From: Puffinus mauretanicus
Taxonomy: Eukaryota > Chordata > Aves > Procellariiformes > Procellariidae
Length of the DNA: 64,000 nucleotides
Direction: 5' to 3'
NCBI GenBank assembly: GCA_023333565.1
Contig: JAJKFH010001941.1
Location: 62,001 to 126,000 of the forward strand
Position 1 is the first letter of the stretch; every line of letters begins with the position of its first letter. Shown in pieces: positions 1-12,296 of this stretch. Under the pieces are notes generated by a model. The model was not told the DNA's origin. It saw nothing but the letters and a program-made list of their open reading frames with translations, and ran no database searches. The position numbers and the translations under genes are program-made.

Positions 1-649
1 TTTCCCAAATATTGTGTATTTAATTTTAACTCACTCCTCCTTTCCTCTGCAAAATACAGACTTTCAAGGGTTCCTATGATCCTAATTGTAGTAGCTCTAA
101 AATCAGAGAAGACAATTAAAATGATAACCTGGTAATCAAAGAAAATAAATATTAGAGCAGTACTAAACAATACTGGGTCAGATATATTTCAAAATGTCAT
201 TTTGTTCTCCTTTTCCTTTAAATTGGACCTTTTGCTTTAGGTGGATGGCATAAGAGAGCTGCTAGCTCTCTCACTAGCACTAATTAATAACCTAAAAGAT
301 GAAAGAGTGCCATGTTATCATCATGAATACTTAGCTTTGTTGGCTGGAGAATAAATCGTCACACAGAAAACTCTAAAAAAGGGCTCTAATGTGCAATGCC
401 TTGCGCTAACGCCGTGAACAATTGACATAAAGCATTCCCCAGGCGAGTATTGGTGAGCCCATCATTCCAACTAACATGCCAAACTCACAACCTTAAAGGA
501 TTCAGTAGAAATTTCTGCTCATACTCCTCCTACCAGACCTTAGTCTGGACAGGTTTGGGCTTCTCCATTTGGTTCAATTTGGGGTAGATTTTGCCCTGAG
601 ACTAAGCCATCCTCTGAAGCGAATCGGTGAGTAAAGACATGAAACCCAG
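1..649. other. AT-rich non-coding stretch
   Basis: No recognisable gene, repeat or RNA. The stretch is AT-rich with stops in all frames and grades into the GC-rich island that follows. Confidence 0.6.
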
Positions 650-1330
650 CGTTAAGGCTGAGATCTGCCCGTAGGTGGTGGGAATGGCAGAGAGCAGCTA
701 TTCCTTGCAGCTCCGCCCTGACGCGTTTGGGTGCACCATATGCTTCACTGTCGATGTGTCTATGTTAGTGTGGAGGGGTTTTTCTTCAGTTGTGAGTTTG
801 CCTCGGGTCTGTCACGTCGGACACATTGAAATCCACGGGGGTGCAGCTGAAGGCGTTTTCCTCCTGCCGAGCCACCGCCGAAGCTGTGTCCTGGGGCATC
901 TGCAAAGGCACCCTCTTCCTCCCATGGAGGAAAGTGCTCCTTCTCCAAGGCCCACGGGCGAGAGACTGTTAAGTAACAGCACGGCAGTGTGGGAGAGGCC
1001 TCAGGGAAATCTGCTTCGTGTCGCCTGCTAGGCACAGACCCCTCCTGTGCGCCTGGGGTGGGCTCAATCATGGCCAGGCAGGGCCTGGGGATGGAGCCAG
1101 ACTGAGGCCAGGCCGGGACACGGGCCTGTGGGTGGGCCTGGCTCGGGGACCCGTGGCCCGGCAGGGCAGGGCTGTGGGGAGCTGGAGACCGGCCCTGCTC
1201 CAGCGTTGCTGGGGCAGGGGCTGACGGCTCCGGGGGGCTGAGATGGGGTCCTGGGCCCTGGGTGGGGGGTGAGCCCCGAGGGGGGTGGGCAGGGACAGGA
1301 AGGGCTGTGGATGCTCTTGGGGCCCTGAGA
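650..1330. other. GC-rich, CpG-containing island
   Basis: Base composition changes sharply from AT-rich flanks to GC-rich sequence with scattered CpGs (for example ACGCGTTT near 721 and CCGAGCCACCGCCG near 868). Several frames stay open on both strands, the longest being 194 codons on the minus strand (760-1344). That reading is rich in proline, alanine, glycine and serine, as expected when GC content removes stop codons, and I see no domain. G-runs between 1211 and 1294 could fold as a G-quadruplex. The island could be a promoter-type CpG island, the GC-rich end of an unrecognised transposon, or an ordinary avian GC patch. I favour a non-coding or regulatory reading but cannot prove it. Confidence 0.5.
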
Positions 1331-1344
1331 TAAATAATTGGCAT

Positions 1345-4300
1345 TTTTATTTACAAACTCATCAATACTTTTACCATAAGATGGAGCCAGTAATTAACTT
1401 GTACTAATGATACAGAACTGACTGGACAACTTCGGAGAAATGTCATATCAACCCTGTGCAATAGTAACAGAGCAGATAAGTCTGGTGTATCCAGACAGTG
1501 AGATATTACATATATTTATGCCGTATGACATTTCCAAATATTCATTCTCTATTAGGAGCTGAGAAATAATTTTTAGGGAATTGAATAGATAAGACAAGAG
1601 TATTTTCACAACTGTAGAGTATAATAAACAAATAAAATATGCTATATTGTACAAGGTAGTAAATATTTCCTGCATAGTCCATAAATATAGGGATACTGTA
1701 AAATGATGTCTGTGTTTGGAAAATGTACCAGACTATATCACTACCCATTAGATCAGCCTAAGGGCATGTTTCTGAGGAAAATATTTGCCTGATCATCTTT
1801 GCAGTACTTTTGTTTGGGAGGAGCATAGGAAGTAATAAAAGTTAAATAAGGTTAATATGAGAGGATTATGGATCAGTTTGGGTGAGAAATAACAAGATTA
1901 TTAATAGAGCTAAAGCTCTAGAGAGCCAATAGGTTGCTATGCATACAATTTTTCTACTATGGTGCAGATAATAATAATAATTTGGGTTTCATAATGTGTC
2001 ATATTTATCTGCAATGATGACTTACACATCATGTGAAAACACATTTTCAGCTGTGTTTTTATAACAGCGGTGGTTTGAATTTCTCTGCTCTGCATATACA
2101 TTTTATCTCATGAAATTTGGTTGCAACTGGAATGAGGTATTTGGAATATTACAAGTAATTGTAAGCATAAAATAGATATAAACGAAGCCAGCTGATGAGG
2201 TAGCTGTGGGATCTGATGATAAAATCTGGTGTTAGGCTCATAGTCCAAGATCCGAAAGTCCACAGCCTCATGACACAAAGCACTGATCTGATATAAATGC
2301 ATTTTGTTGGCTCTGCTTCAGAAAAAGTTGTCAGTTAACTCGTTACTAGAAAGCTTTGTGCTGGGTAAGGCTCTGCAAACTGTGTAAAACACACATAAAA
2401 GTGTAAGCTGACATAAACTCCATATTGTGTACTCTAGAGTTTCAACAGATGTGCAGTTGTATGCTCACATCTAACAGGGATCAAACGTGTCGGTGAGTGA
2501 CTGAATGGTGCTCAGAGGTAAATGATAACAGTCAAGCAACCAGGGAGTGCCGTAATAGGAGACATAAAAGAGAAATATTGCCTTTTGAAACCAGAAAAGC
2601 TCACAGCAAAAAAGACCTTTGCAAATTCTACTGGCAGCAATGGCAGTTAAGACAACATGATCTAATAAAAAAAACTTAGTTAAGTAAAACACTGGCTAAA
2701 GCTCATATGCTTTGCACACCAAAACAGTTGAAACTGTCCTTCTGGTTGATCCAACAACACAGCAATTCACAAAAAAGAATCCAAAAAGAATCCAAACGAT
2801 GTGAAGTCAAATCTTCTATAAATTGCATACTTAAGGCTGGATGATACCCTAAGCTTGTATAGTATTTTATATTTGCTTAATGTTAATGCTGGTTCTAGTG
2901 ACTTCAAATACTGTGTGGGTAATCTATGAAGGGACAAAATGGTGCATCCTCAATTAGGTAGCCGGCTTGCATGCTGTGCTTTTTTTCATTGCACGTTTGC
3001 ATGCGTCTATCCAAGATTACAGATATTATCTTACGAAACAACAGTTAACTCTTAAGAAAAGAAAAAACCCACCACTACAGAACTAATTTTAAAAAGAAAT
3101 AATAATAAATTCTAACTAGACAAGTCAGGTTTTTAAATCTATTTACTGAAAAATCTGAGCATGTGATTCATTCCCAAGCTGTTGATGTTGAAGTTTTGCT
3201 ATTTGAAACGGTGTTTGTTTTGACAGAGCTCCTTGTTTTCCCACTTTCCTTGCCAGGATGCTATTAGAACCAAACATTCTTTATTATTCTATTTTGTGAA
3301 AGTGAGAGGTTCTTGCAAAGAAATGAGCAGCTTTGTTTACTACTAGACTGTTATTATCAATCTACAGTTATTAATAGGTAAAGGAGAGTACCAACATTTT
3401 AATAACGACTAAAGTTGTGCATTTGATATTAGATACAGCGTATAATATAGTTTTGATTGAACATAATATTTGTTACTGTGTACAGTTAGAAAAGCTAATG
3501 CTAATTATAGATTAATACATTTTAAGATCAGAGGGGAACTATCATTTTCTTTTGAGAGATCTCCTTTATGACACCCGTCATAGAGTTTCATCCACCTCAG
3601 CTACAGGTTTCTCAAGGAAAGGGCAGGAATGGGAGTAGAGCAGAAAGTTTGCTCGTTAGCAGTGATGGGTGTAGTTATGCTCCCAGCTGTGAGGTGGTTG
3701 CAGCGGTATGCTGATGATTTAAACTGGGATTGCATCCACATATTCTTCTGTTGAGGTCAATAACTTTGTATTTGAGTAAAATCAATCTTCGAGAAAGGGC
3801 ATCCAACCCTGATCTGAAGAAATCAAATCAAAAGACCAACCTTTGTCTGAAGAAATCAAAGGATGTACCATCCACCTCCTCCTTGCAAGTTTGTGTATTT
3901 CTAGTTTAAATGTGTGTGGCTGCCTCTTCTACTTCTGACTCCTTTTTGCCTTTCTCTTCCAGTTGAAGAACCTCTAGGAAAATACCAGTGACTCTTGCTC
4001 TGAAGCAAGCATGAGGACACTGTCAACTGTGATCAAGTGATCTTGAAATCTCAGACAGATTGTAGGTAAAAGTAACTGCTGCTTAGCAAATCACTTGTTT
4101 TAGAAAATGTAAAACAGAAGCATTTTCTATATCAGATTCTACTTCAAAGATATGTAGTGATAATGGAACAGGCTCACAGCTGCTGTAAATCTGCCTGTTA
4201 CCATTGATGTTGATAGCACCTCACCAGTTTATGCCTATTGTAAATCTTCTCTAGGGATTATTTTTTTGAAAAAAGACGATGAGAAACTAGGAAAGAAAAA

Positions 4301-6876
4301 AATGTAAATAGCCTTTACCAGGAACATATGTGAAGTAGAGAAAGGGGATGTACAGCAAAGAAAATATCTTGTACTTCCTATAAAGTTCAAACTTTTTTTG
4401 AAAAAGCCTTTCTCAGATCTTTTCTTCATTTTCAAAATGGCAAGTGTTGGCAATTACAGAAGTGTGATAAGTGAATACATAGATATACCAACTGCACAAG
4501 AGAATAAAAAATGAGCTTTCAGAGAGGAACAGATGGATTTACAACCACACCAAAAAAATGATAGATATGCATTTTTTTATGATCACCAATATATGACAGA
4601 GGAAGAGGAGTTACCTTTCACAACTTGTTATAGATGTGTATACATTTAATTTTAGTATTTGCTGGCCAGGTTCTCTCTCACTCAGTCAAAACTGTGATGG
4701 GAGTTTCATGGCCACCTTAAACTGGCATATCCTTAATCAGATTCTTCTTGAGCTTTAGCATATAGTTACCTGAATGCTACTTGTGCCAGTAGAAACATGG
4801 GGTGATACTCAACAGAGAATGAGTACTTGCAGGCAGGAGATACAGACTGTTTCTTTTGACAGCTGTGCCTGCTTTATGTCATTGTAAAGTGGTTGTGAAA
4901 TTACAGCTTTTCATTAGATTTCAGAGATGTCTTAGAAATGTCCACTAGCAAGGGCAATGACTAACATTAAATCTTCCTAGCTCATGACAATTTTTTTCTT
5001 ATCTTCCTTGTTTGCATTGGATACAACATATATCTACCCCTTATTCATCCCAAGGGACTGCTTTGCTTCTATCCCCAAATCTTAAAATTCTAAAAGAAAA
5101 TAGTCCATCTCATTCCCATTTAACTCCAGCAACAATCAGTTCTATGCTATCTCACTACCCTGTCCTCTGTGATGCAGAAAGAGCAATTTCCATCCATTTC
5201 CAATCCATTTCCATCTAGGCAATTCAGTGCCTTTTACTTTATTCAGACCAAGGGTTCCTTAACATTCAGCAAGAGCATCACCAGCCTGTTTTTGCATTTA
5301 TCTGTGTCTGCAAAAGGATGTAAGGGTCTAACACAACCTTTCTTCTTACCTGGGGGCAAGCTGTCAGTATGCACACAGTCCGTAGTTTGGTTTGTCAGGT
5401 TACTCTGACAGACTCTAAATACTCCTATCTAGCTCATCTCCGGATGAGGAAGAAGTACTGGCATCAAGTGTACGGCAAATGCAATAACTAGAATGCTGCT
5501 TATATGGATATTTGAAGTTAATCACAGCTGATGGGCAATGCTTCATGCAGGTATGTTTTCTGATAATGGGGATGTTGTATTTATTATTTCTTATTCTGTT
5601 GGAAAAGGCCTTATTTTCCCCCTCCTTTTTGCCTGCTGTTTATTTGGGCTTTGAACAACAGAGTAACCTAGTTATTGAGTAATTTGTCTAGTGGAAGTGC
5701 TAACTTTGACAAACATGGACAAAACCATGGTACAGAATGTTTTTACTGTTGTCTTCAAAGGGGCAAGTTTGAAACATCAAAAACATATCCTGAAAATGTG
5801 GGCAGGTGTAAAGATGGAGTACGCTTTGTGGCTGGAGCTGTTGAAGAGACTGGCTAGGGATAGCTGGTTGGTGCCCAGTGAGAAATGCAATTTGCCTTCT
5901 GCAAAGTCTTGTCGTAGAGTGCACTGAGAGTGTTTAACCACCTTTTCACTCACCATGGAAAGTTCACTAAAATAATTTTATGTTACTCCCAAATCCAGCA
6001 CGGATCTTGTCACAATCCAGATTATAAAACTAAACAAAAATGTAGGTACAATGTATGTACTAAGTAGTTTCATAACTTCGGACACCTTCTAGAGCGTATT
6101 ACAAAAAAACCTCACCCAAATACAGTAACTTTACTTGTCCATATTTCCAAAGAAACACCACCAGGACGTTTCACCACTCCATCCCTTGCCAGTCACAGTC
6201 TTAATTTTGAGCAATATACATACAATGTATACATACAGAAAATAGTTTCATTTACACTGGAATTTAATTATGTTTTCAGAGCCTATTAAAAGTTAAAATG
6301 GAAATGACAATTTATTAAGTTTTAAGTGTTTTGCAATTAAATTAAGTTAAAATAAGCTGAATTTCCTGGTAATTTTAAAGGTATTTCTTAACAATAAATG
6401 CTTAACACTGAAGTTTTAAAGAGAGCCTAACCACTGAACTAGAGCCTGTCTCTATTTAGATTGCTGAAACCAAATTGTATTGAAGTTTTGCAGTATTTTT
6501 GTGTAGCAACTAGGACTAGATATAAAAATCCCTAAATCAGTGTATTAATTATATCTAATGTAATCTGAATCTAATTCGATTAAAATACATACTATTGATA
6601 GTTTACATTTTTCTGTTTTGTGCCATATATTTAAGATAATTTTATATTACTAATGAATTTTGAAACTTGATATGAACTTTAATGGACTTCCAATTTCGAT
6701 AAAAATTCAACATTTATATAAATGTATTAAAAAATGGTAGCAACTCTGTATAAGAAAAGATTTTAATTTTTAACTTATTTTAAATTTGTATTATTAATTC
6801 ATACCTTTAAATATCTAATGTTTTCACAGAAGTGTAGTATTATCCTTAGATTGTTCAAAGCATAATTTCATATAAC
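1345..6876. other. AT-rich non-coding stretch
   Basis: Short ORFs only, none with a recognisable domain or convincing splice-site context. It contains a two-copy tandem duplication near 3803-3866, listed separately, and several A/T runs. An ORF pair at 5675-5927 overlaps in different frames and looks like chance. Confidence 0.6.
3803..3866. repeat. Two-copy tandem duplication, about 33 bp unit
   Basis: CCAACC followed within a few bases by TCTGAAGAAATCAAA occurs at 3803 and again at 3836, in direct orientation and head to tail. Internal mismatches suggest an old duplication. Confidence 0.7.
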
Positions 6877-7630
6877 CTCATGAGGTTCAACAAAGCCAAG
6901 AGCAGGGTCCTGCACCTGGGTCAGGGCAATCCCCAGTATCAGTACAGACTGGGGGATGAAGGGATTGAGAGCAGCCCTGACAAGAAGGAATTGGGGATAT
7001 CAGTGGATGAAAAATTGGACATGAGCTGGCAATGTGTGTGCTTGCAGCCCAGAAAGCAATTCCTGGGCTGCATCAAAAGAAACGTGGCCAGCAGGTTGAG
7101 GAAGGTGATTCTGCCCCTCTGCTCTGCTCTGGTGAGACCCCACCTGGAGTGCTGTGTCCAGCTCTGGGGCCCTCAGTACAAGAAAGACATGGACCTGCCA
7201 CGAAAATGATCAGGGGGGTGGAACGCCTCTGCTATGAGGAAAGGCTGAGAGAGTTGGGGTTGTTCAGCCTGGAGAAGAGAAGGCTTCGGGGAGACCTTAT
7301 AGTGGCCTTCCAGTACTTAAACAGGGGTTTATAAGAAAGATGGAGAGAGACTTTTTAGCAGGGCCTGTAGTGACAGGACAAAGGGTAATGGTTTTAAACT
7401 AAAATAGGGTAGATTTAGATTAGATATAAGGAAGAAATTGTTTATAATGAGGGTGGTGAGACACTGGCACAGGGAAGTTGTGGATGCCCCATGATTGGAA
7501 GTGTTCAAGGCCAGGTTGATGGGGCTTTGAGCAACCTGATGTAGTGAAAGATGTCCCTGTCCATGGCAGGGAGTTGGACTAGATGGTCTTTAGAGGTCCT
7601 TTCCAACCCGAACCTTTCTATGATTCTATA
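6877..7630 (+). mobile_element. CR1 LINE, 5'-truncated 3' end with broken ORF2 remnant
   Basis: This is the 3' end of a chicken-repeat-1 non-LTR retrotransposon, the main LINE of bird genomes. It starts inside the C-terminal part of the reverse transcriptase ORF. The reading 6880-7209 shows typical CR1 motifs such as [30 protein letters not shown] and ALVRPHLE. Around 7030-7070 the frame is locally displaced between two compensating indels. Near 7199 a short deletion shifts the ORF into another frame, where [20 protein letters not shown] and [11 protein letters not shown] continue to about 7330. The 3' UTR follows, and the element ends in the short TTCTATGATTCTATA tail that takes the place of poly(A) in CR1. 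Several frame breaks and a small deletion near 7470 show a dead copy. Truncation from the 5' end is the usual outcome of CR1 insertion. No clear target-site duplication is seen, as is normal for CR1. Confidence 0.95.
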
Positions 7631-8000
7631 TCATTCAATATTGTAGTTTTTAGGGATTTTCATATAGAAATATAAGATCACAAAAGAATAATTATTTAAA
7701 TTGTTTTGCTGTTTATAGATTTAAATAATAATCTAAATCTATGTATCTATAAGTGCATATTTTGTGAACTTAATTTGTCTTCCATCCTGTGTTGCCAGAA
7801 GTTAATATATTATTGTGCCATTGCTGGATGTTTCTAAGGTTGCTATGCTTTACTGGTTTTCAGAGAGGAAATGGGTTAATATCATCACACTGTTAGAGGT
7901 AGCTTGAATCTGCCTGTTTTCTACTAGAAAAGGAGCTGTGCAGTGCCTTCTTGCCTACTTCTGGCCTGCAGGCTTTTACTTGAAATCTTTTTCCCTAGTT

Positions 8001-8037
<37 letters not shown>

Positions 8038-9277
8038 GTCTCTCTCCCTCTTTCCCTTCCCCCAGCTTACTCTCACACTCTTTTTTTTTTGTTGTTGTTT
8101 GCATAATCTGGAAACTTTTTTTTCCTCATTCGCTGGAATGATTGTGCCTGAAAGATTTTCATTGTGACATTGTGTTTAGGTAGTTGAATTTTTTGTTTCT
8201 TTTAAATTCTCATATTTAACTAACTTGATTATATTATGCTGCAAGCAACTTGGAGCATATTAGAGATCTACTAAATAAATAAACATATATATTATTGATG
8301 TATTCTATAAACTTAGATATAGATGATATATTTTTATATTTATCTATTTACTTAAACTCACTGAAGACATATTGAAGATTATTAAGCATTCAGGGATGAC
8401 TGAAGTGCCATAGTAGTTGCAGAAGTGGTGCAAGAAGCACAGGGATACTCAAAGCAGTTAACAAACACTCAAGGCCAATACCTTGTAATGATCAAGCTCT
8501 GCCTTTATCTGGGTTTCAAAAACAACTGGGGATAAATAAATTACTTAAATGTATTCAGGAGCACAAATCCTCTAGAGTAAATGTCAAAGCAATTGTAAAC
8601 CGCAGCATCTTTAAAATTAACAGCTAGTACAAAAAAGCATGCATCTGACGCCTGGAAGACCAGTCGATTGCTTTTCAGACATAGATCTGGGGGGAGGAAA
8701 GTGAATCTTTAAATGTCACTTGGGGAGGGCAGAATGGGAAGGAGGAACTGGGAAAAGTCACACATGAAGCAGAAGAGATCTTCAGTGTATTTTGAGATCT
8801 TGACAGATGTACTTATGATTAAGCTTGGCTGTGAAAAATATAGATGTCATTACTGTTTTACTAGTATGAGACAATAAAATGTCATTAACTCGCAAGTAAC
8901 TGCATTTCTTATCAGACAGCCAAGAGGGTAACATAATCTTGCCTAGTTCCACTAGTAAATATATATGTAAAGGCAGCGGTATTAACTTGCTCCTATGGAA
9001 TGCAATAAAAAATAAATCTGAAGTTTAATCCTGTAAATTTACTGACATTAAGTGTCTGCTCGTAAAGCATTTATTAAGAATTAAGTGTGTGTTTAAATAG
9101 TTTATTGCATAGTGGCAGAGCTATATTGAAATATAGCCAGCGCATGTCTACACTATAAGTTGCAAAGTTCTGGAGTAACATCAGAACAAGTTTCAAATGA
9201 GCTAGTCCTACAAAATGGAGGCAGCATAACCATACGGGCTGTTTATATCGCTTGGCCAAGGCTAAGGACTATACTGT
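7631..9277. other. AT-rich non-coding stretch with simple repeats
   Basis: It holds a (TC)n run, T-runs and AT-rich sequence between the CR1 and the first LTR. No supported gene. Confidence 0.6.
8007..8035. repeat. (TC)n microsatellite
   Basis: An uninterrupted TC dinucleotide run of about 14 units. It continues into imperfect pyrimidine-rich sequence to about 8095. The Ser/Leu-rich ORFs at 7938-8167 are translations of this repeat. Confidence 0.97.
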
Positions 9278-9868
9278 CCTATTGTCCTGGTTTCGGCTGG
9301 GATGGAGTTGATTTTCTTCCTATTAAGTGGTATAGTGATGTGTTTTGGATGTAGTGTGAGAATAATGTTGATGACACGCTGATGTTTTGGTTGTTGCTAG
9401 GTAATGTTTATGCTAGTCAAGGACTTTTCATCTTCCCATGCCCTGCCAGATGTGCAGGGGGCTGGGAGGGAGCGTGGCCAGGACGGCTGGCCCAGCTGTC
9501 CAATGGGCTATTCCATACCATATGACGTCATGCTCAGTATATAAGGCTGGGCGAAGAAGAAGGAGGGGGGGCGTTCGGGGTGATGGCGTTTGTCTTCCCA
9601 AGTAACCGTTACGCGTGATGGAGCCCTGCTTTCCTGGAGATGGCTGAACCCCTGCCTGCCGATGGAAAGCAGTGAAGGAATTCCTTGTTTTGCTTTGCTT
9701 GCGTGTGCGGCTTTTGCTTTCCCTATTAAACTGTCTTTATCTCAACCCACGAGTTCTCTCACTTTTACCCTTCCAATTCTCTCCCCCATCCCACCTGGCG
9801 GGGGGGGGGGGTGAGCGAGTGGCTGCGTGGTGCTCAGTGGCCGGCTGGGGTTAAACCACGACACCTAT
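9278..9868 (+). mobile_element. Solo LTR (ERVL-like) with perfect 5-bp target duplication
   Basis: A complete LTR of 581 bp at 9283-9863 begins TGTCCTGG and ends CCACGACA. The identical 5-mer CCTAT flanks it at 9278-9282 and 9864-9868, so both borders are fixed to the base. The 5-bp duplication fits the ERVL-like class of avian endogenous retroviruses. U3 carries CCAAT (9500-9504), a palindromic CRE TGACGTCA (9523-9530) and TATATAAG (9538-9545). ATTAAA at 9725-9730 is a plausible polyadenylation signal near the R/U5 border. A G-run sits near 9800. No gag, pol or env lies beside it, so recombination between paired LTRs has removed the interior. It shares its central region with the LTR at 35100. 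Confidence 0.94.
9500..9545 (+). promoter_or_regulatory. LTR core promoter: CCAAT, CRE, TATA
   Basis: CCAAT at 9500-9504, TGACGTCA at 9523-9530 and TATATAAG at 9538-9545 are in the order and spacing of a retroviral U3 promoter. The CRE palindrome is the classical binding site of the CREB/ATF family. Present-day activity is unknown. Confidence 0.7.
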
Positions 9869-10829
9869 GTAGGCATATAATTCCTTTAGCTAAGCTGGGA
9901 ATCTAAACTAATGCTTTATTGTTTAGTACAGATATGAAACACTGCTTTTTATTGTTAACACAGTGAGCACTGGACTCTCTAGTAGTAATAGATGTTTCCA
10001 TTAATTCAGCAGGGCTAAACAGAAGAGTGAAGACCTAGTAATAGGTATTTGCAAACCCAATGCTTTCTGAAAATGGGAAAGATATTTCTGTAGTAATATG
10101 TATTGCCTATTAGTTTAAACATGCAAATAGATTTAAAGATTTAGAGTATCTGAATAGCAACAAAGGGGTACTATTGTGCAGAGATAAATTGGAATCTGTC
10201 AATCTCCTGCCTTCCTATAAAATAGTTATATAAGATGGATTTGAAGAGGATCTTGTCCACAAATATAAATCTTGCCTTTATGATAGCAGAGGGGGCAGAA
10301 AAGGTATTGAGTTTATCAGCTTGCCTGACATCCATGAAAACCTAGAAAATACAAGAAGGAAGAAAAATATATGCTGTCACTTCTTTCATATTTCACAGCT
10401 AAGGAAAAAACCTACCTTTTAGAAATGCAAGTACTTAGATTTTGGCTAGTGATTAAATAAAGCAAAAGATCAATTTTATATATGAAGAATCTGAGATTTT
10501 AAAAGATAACATTTAATTAAATTCTTGATTGTAGAATTTTTCCCAGTGGTATACTGTGGAAAGCAGCCTGAAGTAGTAGTAACTGTGGGAGCTGTGGAGA
10601 ACCTTACAAAATTTCCTGAGTCCTACCTGACCATCCATAAGCTGTTTAATTAGCCAGAGCAATTGTCAAACTGTTGCCTGCCAGAACAGATGAAACATTT
10701 CCTTACTAGTATATTGATCAGTGCAAATGCACTGGTTTTGGAGAGGTATTTGCCTCTGTGGGTTGGCCTAGCAAACAAATGCCCCAGCAGCACCAGCAGC
10801 TGAGGTGAGGTTGGAAGACTGACTGTGCT
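9869..10829. other. AT-rich non-coding stretch
   Basis: No supported gene or repeat between the solo LTR and the old LINE scrap. Short ORFs only. Confidence 0.55.
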
Positions 10830-10930
10830 TTGTGAGACCAAAAGGCCACTTAACCTAGTATCCCGTTTTTGACAGTGGCCAGAAGTGAATGCTTAATAAA
10901 TAATATAAGAATCAGGACAGGTTTATGGTA
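10830..10930 (+). mobile_element. Old L3/CR1-type LINE 3' fragment
   Basis: The phrase 'cctagtatcccg...gacagtggccagaagtgaatgct' matches, with differences, the motif I know from the 3' untranslated region of ancient amniote L3/CR1-type LINEs (a 'cagtatcctgtc...acagtggcca' core). The fragment is short, eroded and has no ORF. Recognition rests on memory of the family and on a second similar scrap at 30836 in this window. Confidence 0.5.
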
Positions 10931-11036
10931 ATTCCTTCTGGTAGTCTTGCATCTTCCTCCTATTTTCAGCTCAGGAACTTGAAGAGTTGGATGTGGTTTC
11001 CATGTACATTGTAATGCACAATTATTTTTTCTTCAG

Positions 11037-11340
11037 TGTATTTGACTGACCGCAGCAAAGGCTACTGGACCTTCAATTCGGTCTTTGACCCTCTGGAGAT
11101 CCCTAAATTGTAGATTACCAGAAACAGGGACAGTAAAACAGGGATGCATTGCTCTCCTATTCTCCAAAACACTAAGGAAAGCACAAACCTCAATATGCGC
11201 CATAGCAGTGCAGACTTGTTGATAAAGTTCAAGAGATACTCAAAAGCTGCAAGGGTGGTTCTGTGTCACGGAGCTGTGTATTGCTGCAGGCTTTCTTCAT
11301 CTTCAAGTAGTACGGTGCATTACTGGGGATGACAAATAAA
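11037..11340 (+). other. Possible terminal exon with poly(A) signal, protein unknown
   Basis: A strong acceptor-like sequence (TTATTTTTTCTTCAG) ends at 11036. After two phase-completing bases, 24 codons stay open (YLTDRSKGYWTF and FDPLEIPKL) to TAG at 11111-11113. The canonical AATAAA lies at 11335-11340, giving about 220 bases of 3' UTR. This is the arrangement of a short last coding exon. I do not recognise the peptide, 24 codons is too short for statistical weight, and no upstream exon was paired with it. It could equally be a lncRNA exon or coincidence. Confidence 0.22.
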
Positions 11341-11796
11341 GCAGAAAGCCCTTGGCTTAGCTTACTTTAAAGAGGCAATCCCAGAAGCTGCTGTCAGCGA
11401 GTCCTGAGCTGAGGAGTGTCAGTGGGAAGAAGCTGTCCTGTGCTCATTATTTCAGAGGTCTGTGGAACGGGAGCTGCTTGAAAGTATTGTACTGTGCCGA
11501 AGGAAAAGACAGTGACCTTTGCTGAAAAACACCTTGCAGAAAAGGCTGTGTACGGTCCCTAGCATCTTCCCCTGTGTCCCTGCCTTTTCTATACACTCCT
11601 GAATCATACAAATATTACTTTTATGTAAAACCCCTGATGTGTCCGCTTGCTCGTCTTTCTCTCCCTGAGAGAAAGGAGCCCCTCTCCTTTCCCGAGTCAT
11701 TTGCCCTGCTTCCCAAATAACTCTTCTTTTCTGTGTTTTCCGTCCACTCCACCCCACCACTGCTTAAGTCACAGGGAGGTTTTTAGCAGTTTTCTG

Positions 11797-12296
11797 CTAA
11801 AAGGCTGGCTCCAGTGCAGTTCCAGCTGAAGTAAGAAACAGTACATTTGTTAATTGTTCAGTTTCCATGGCACCAAAGACTTCAGGCTTTTTCTTTCTTG
11901 TTTTGACAAGCCGTCTTTGTACTGAGAGACCATAGAGATCGCAAGTGGGTTTTATGCTGAATCCTTTTGTGAAATCAGCTCCTTTGTAATCAGGAAATGG
12001 CAAATACACAGCTAGTAGGATTGCCAGACGTAAGGGTCTAGTAGTCTGTCGCTCTTCTTCGTACCACAGAAGTGGGCTAAGAGAAATTTTGACTGTATGA
12101 ATGACAGGAAGATGCAGAGCTGAAGATAGGTTGGTAATTTCTCTGTATGACTTTTTTTCCCATTGAACAAGCGGCCTATCTGTGTGACCCAGAAGCAAGT
12201 CCTTGGTTAAGAATGATGATAGAAGTGCTGTAAAGTAATCTTTTATGTTATTCCTTAGAAAGGGTCTGACTGAAGCTTTGCTGAGTACATAGGTGC
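11797..12296 (-). other. Possible coding exon, 165 codons, protein unknown
   Basis: On the minus strand the frame is open from about 12322 down to TAG at 11799-11797, about 175 codons. This is the longest opening in the AT-rich part of the window. A pyrimidine-rich acceptor-like sequence (TGTCTTGTTCTGTCCGGCACAG) ends at 12297, so an exon would start at 12296 with two bases completing a codon. The composition looks protein-like (for example IKDYFTALLSSFLTKDLLLG, AILLAVYLPFPDYKGADFTK, then a basic stretch VKTRKKKPE). I recognise no family and see no convincing poly(A) signal on this strand. An opening this long can arise by chance about once in a window of this size, so the case rests on the acceptor and composition. 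Confidence 0.28.

Noticed and set aside
760..1344. 194-codon minus-strand ORF as a protein gene
   Set aside because: It lies in GC-rich sequence with other open frames, is dominated by Pro, Ala, Gly and Ser, and has no domain.
9590..9814. 74-codon ORF shared by the LTRs at 9283 and 35100 as a conserved small protein
   Set aside because: It starts at a non-ATG codon, and the similarity follows directly from the two LTRs being copies of one element.
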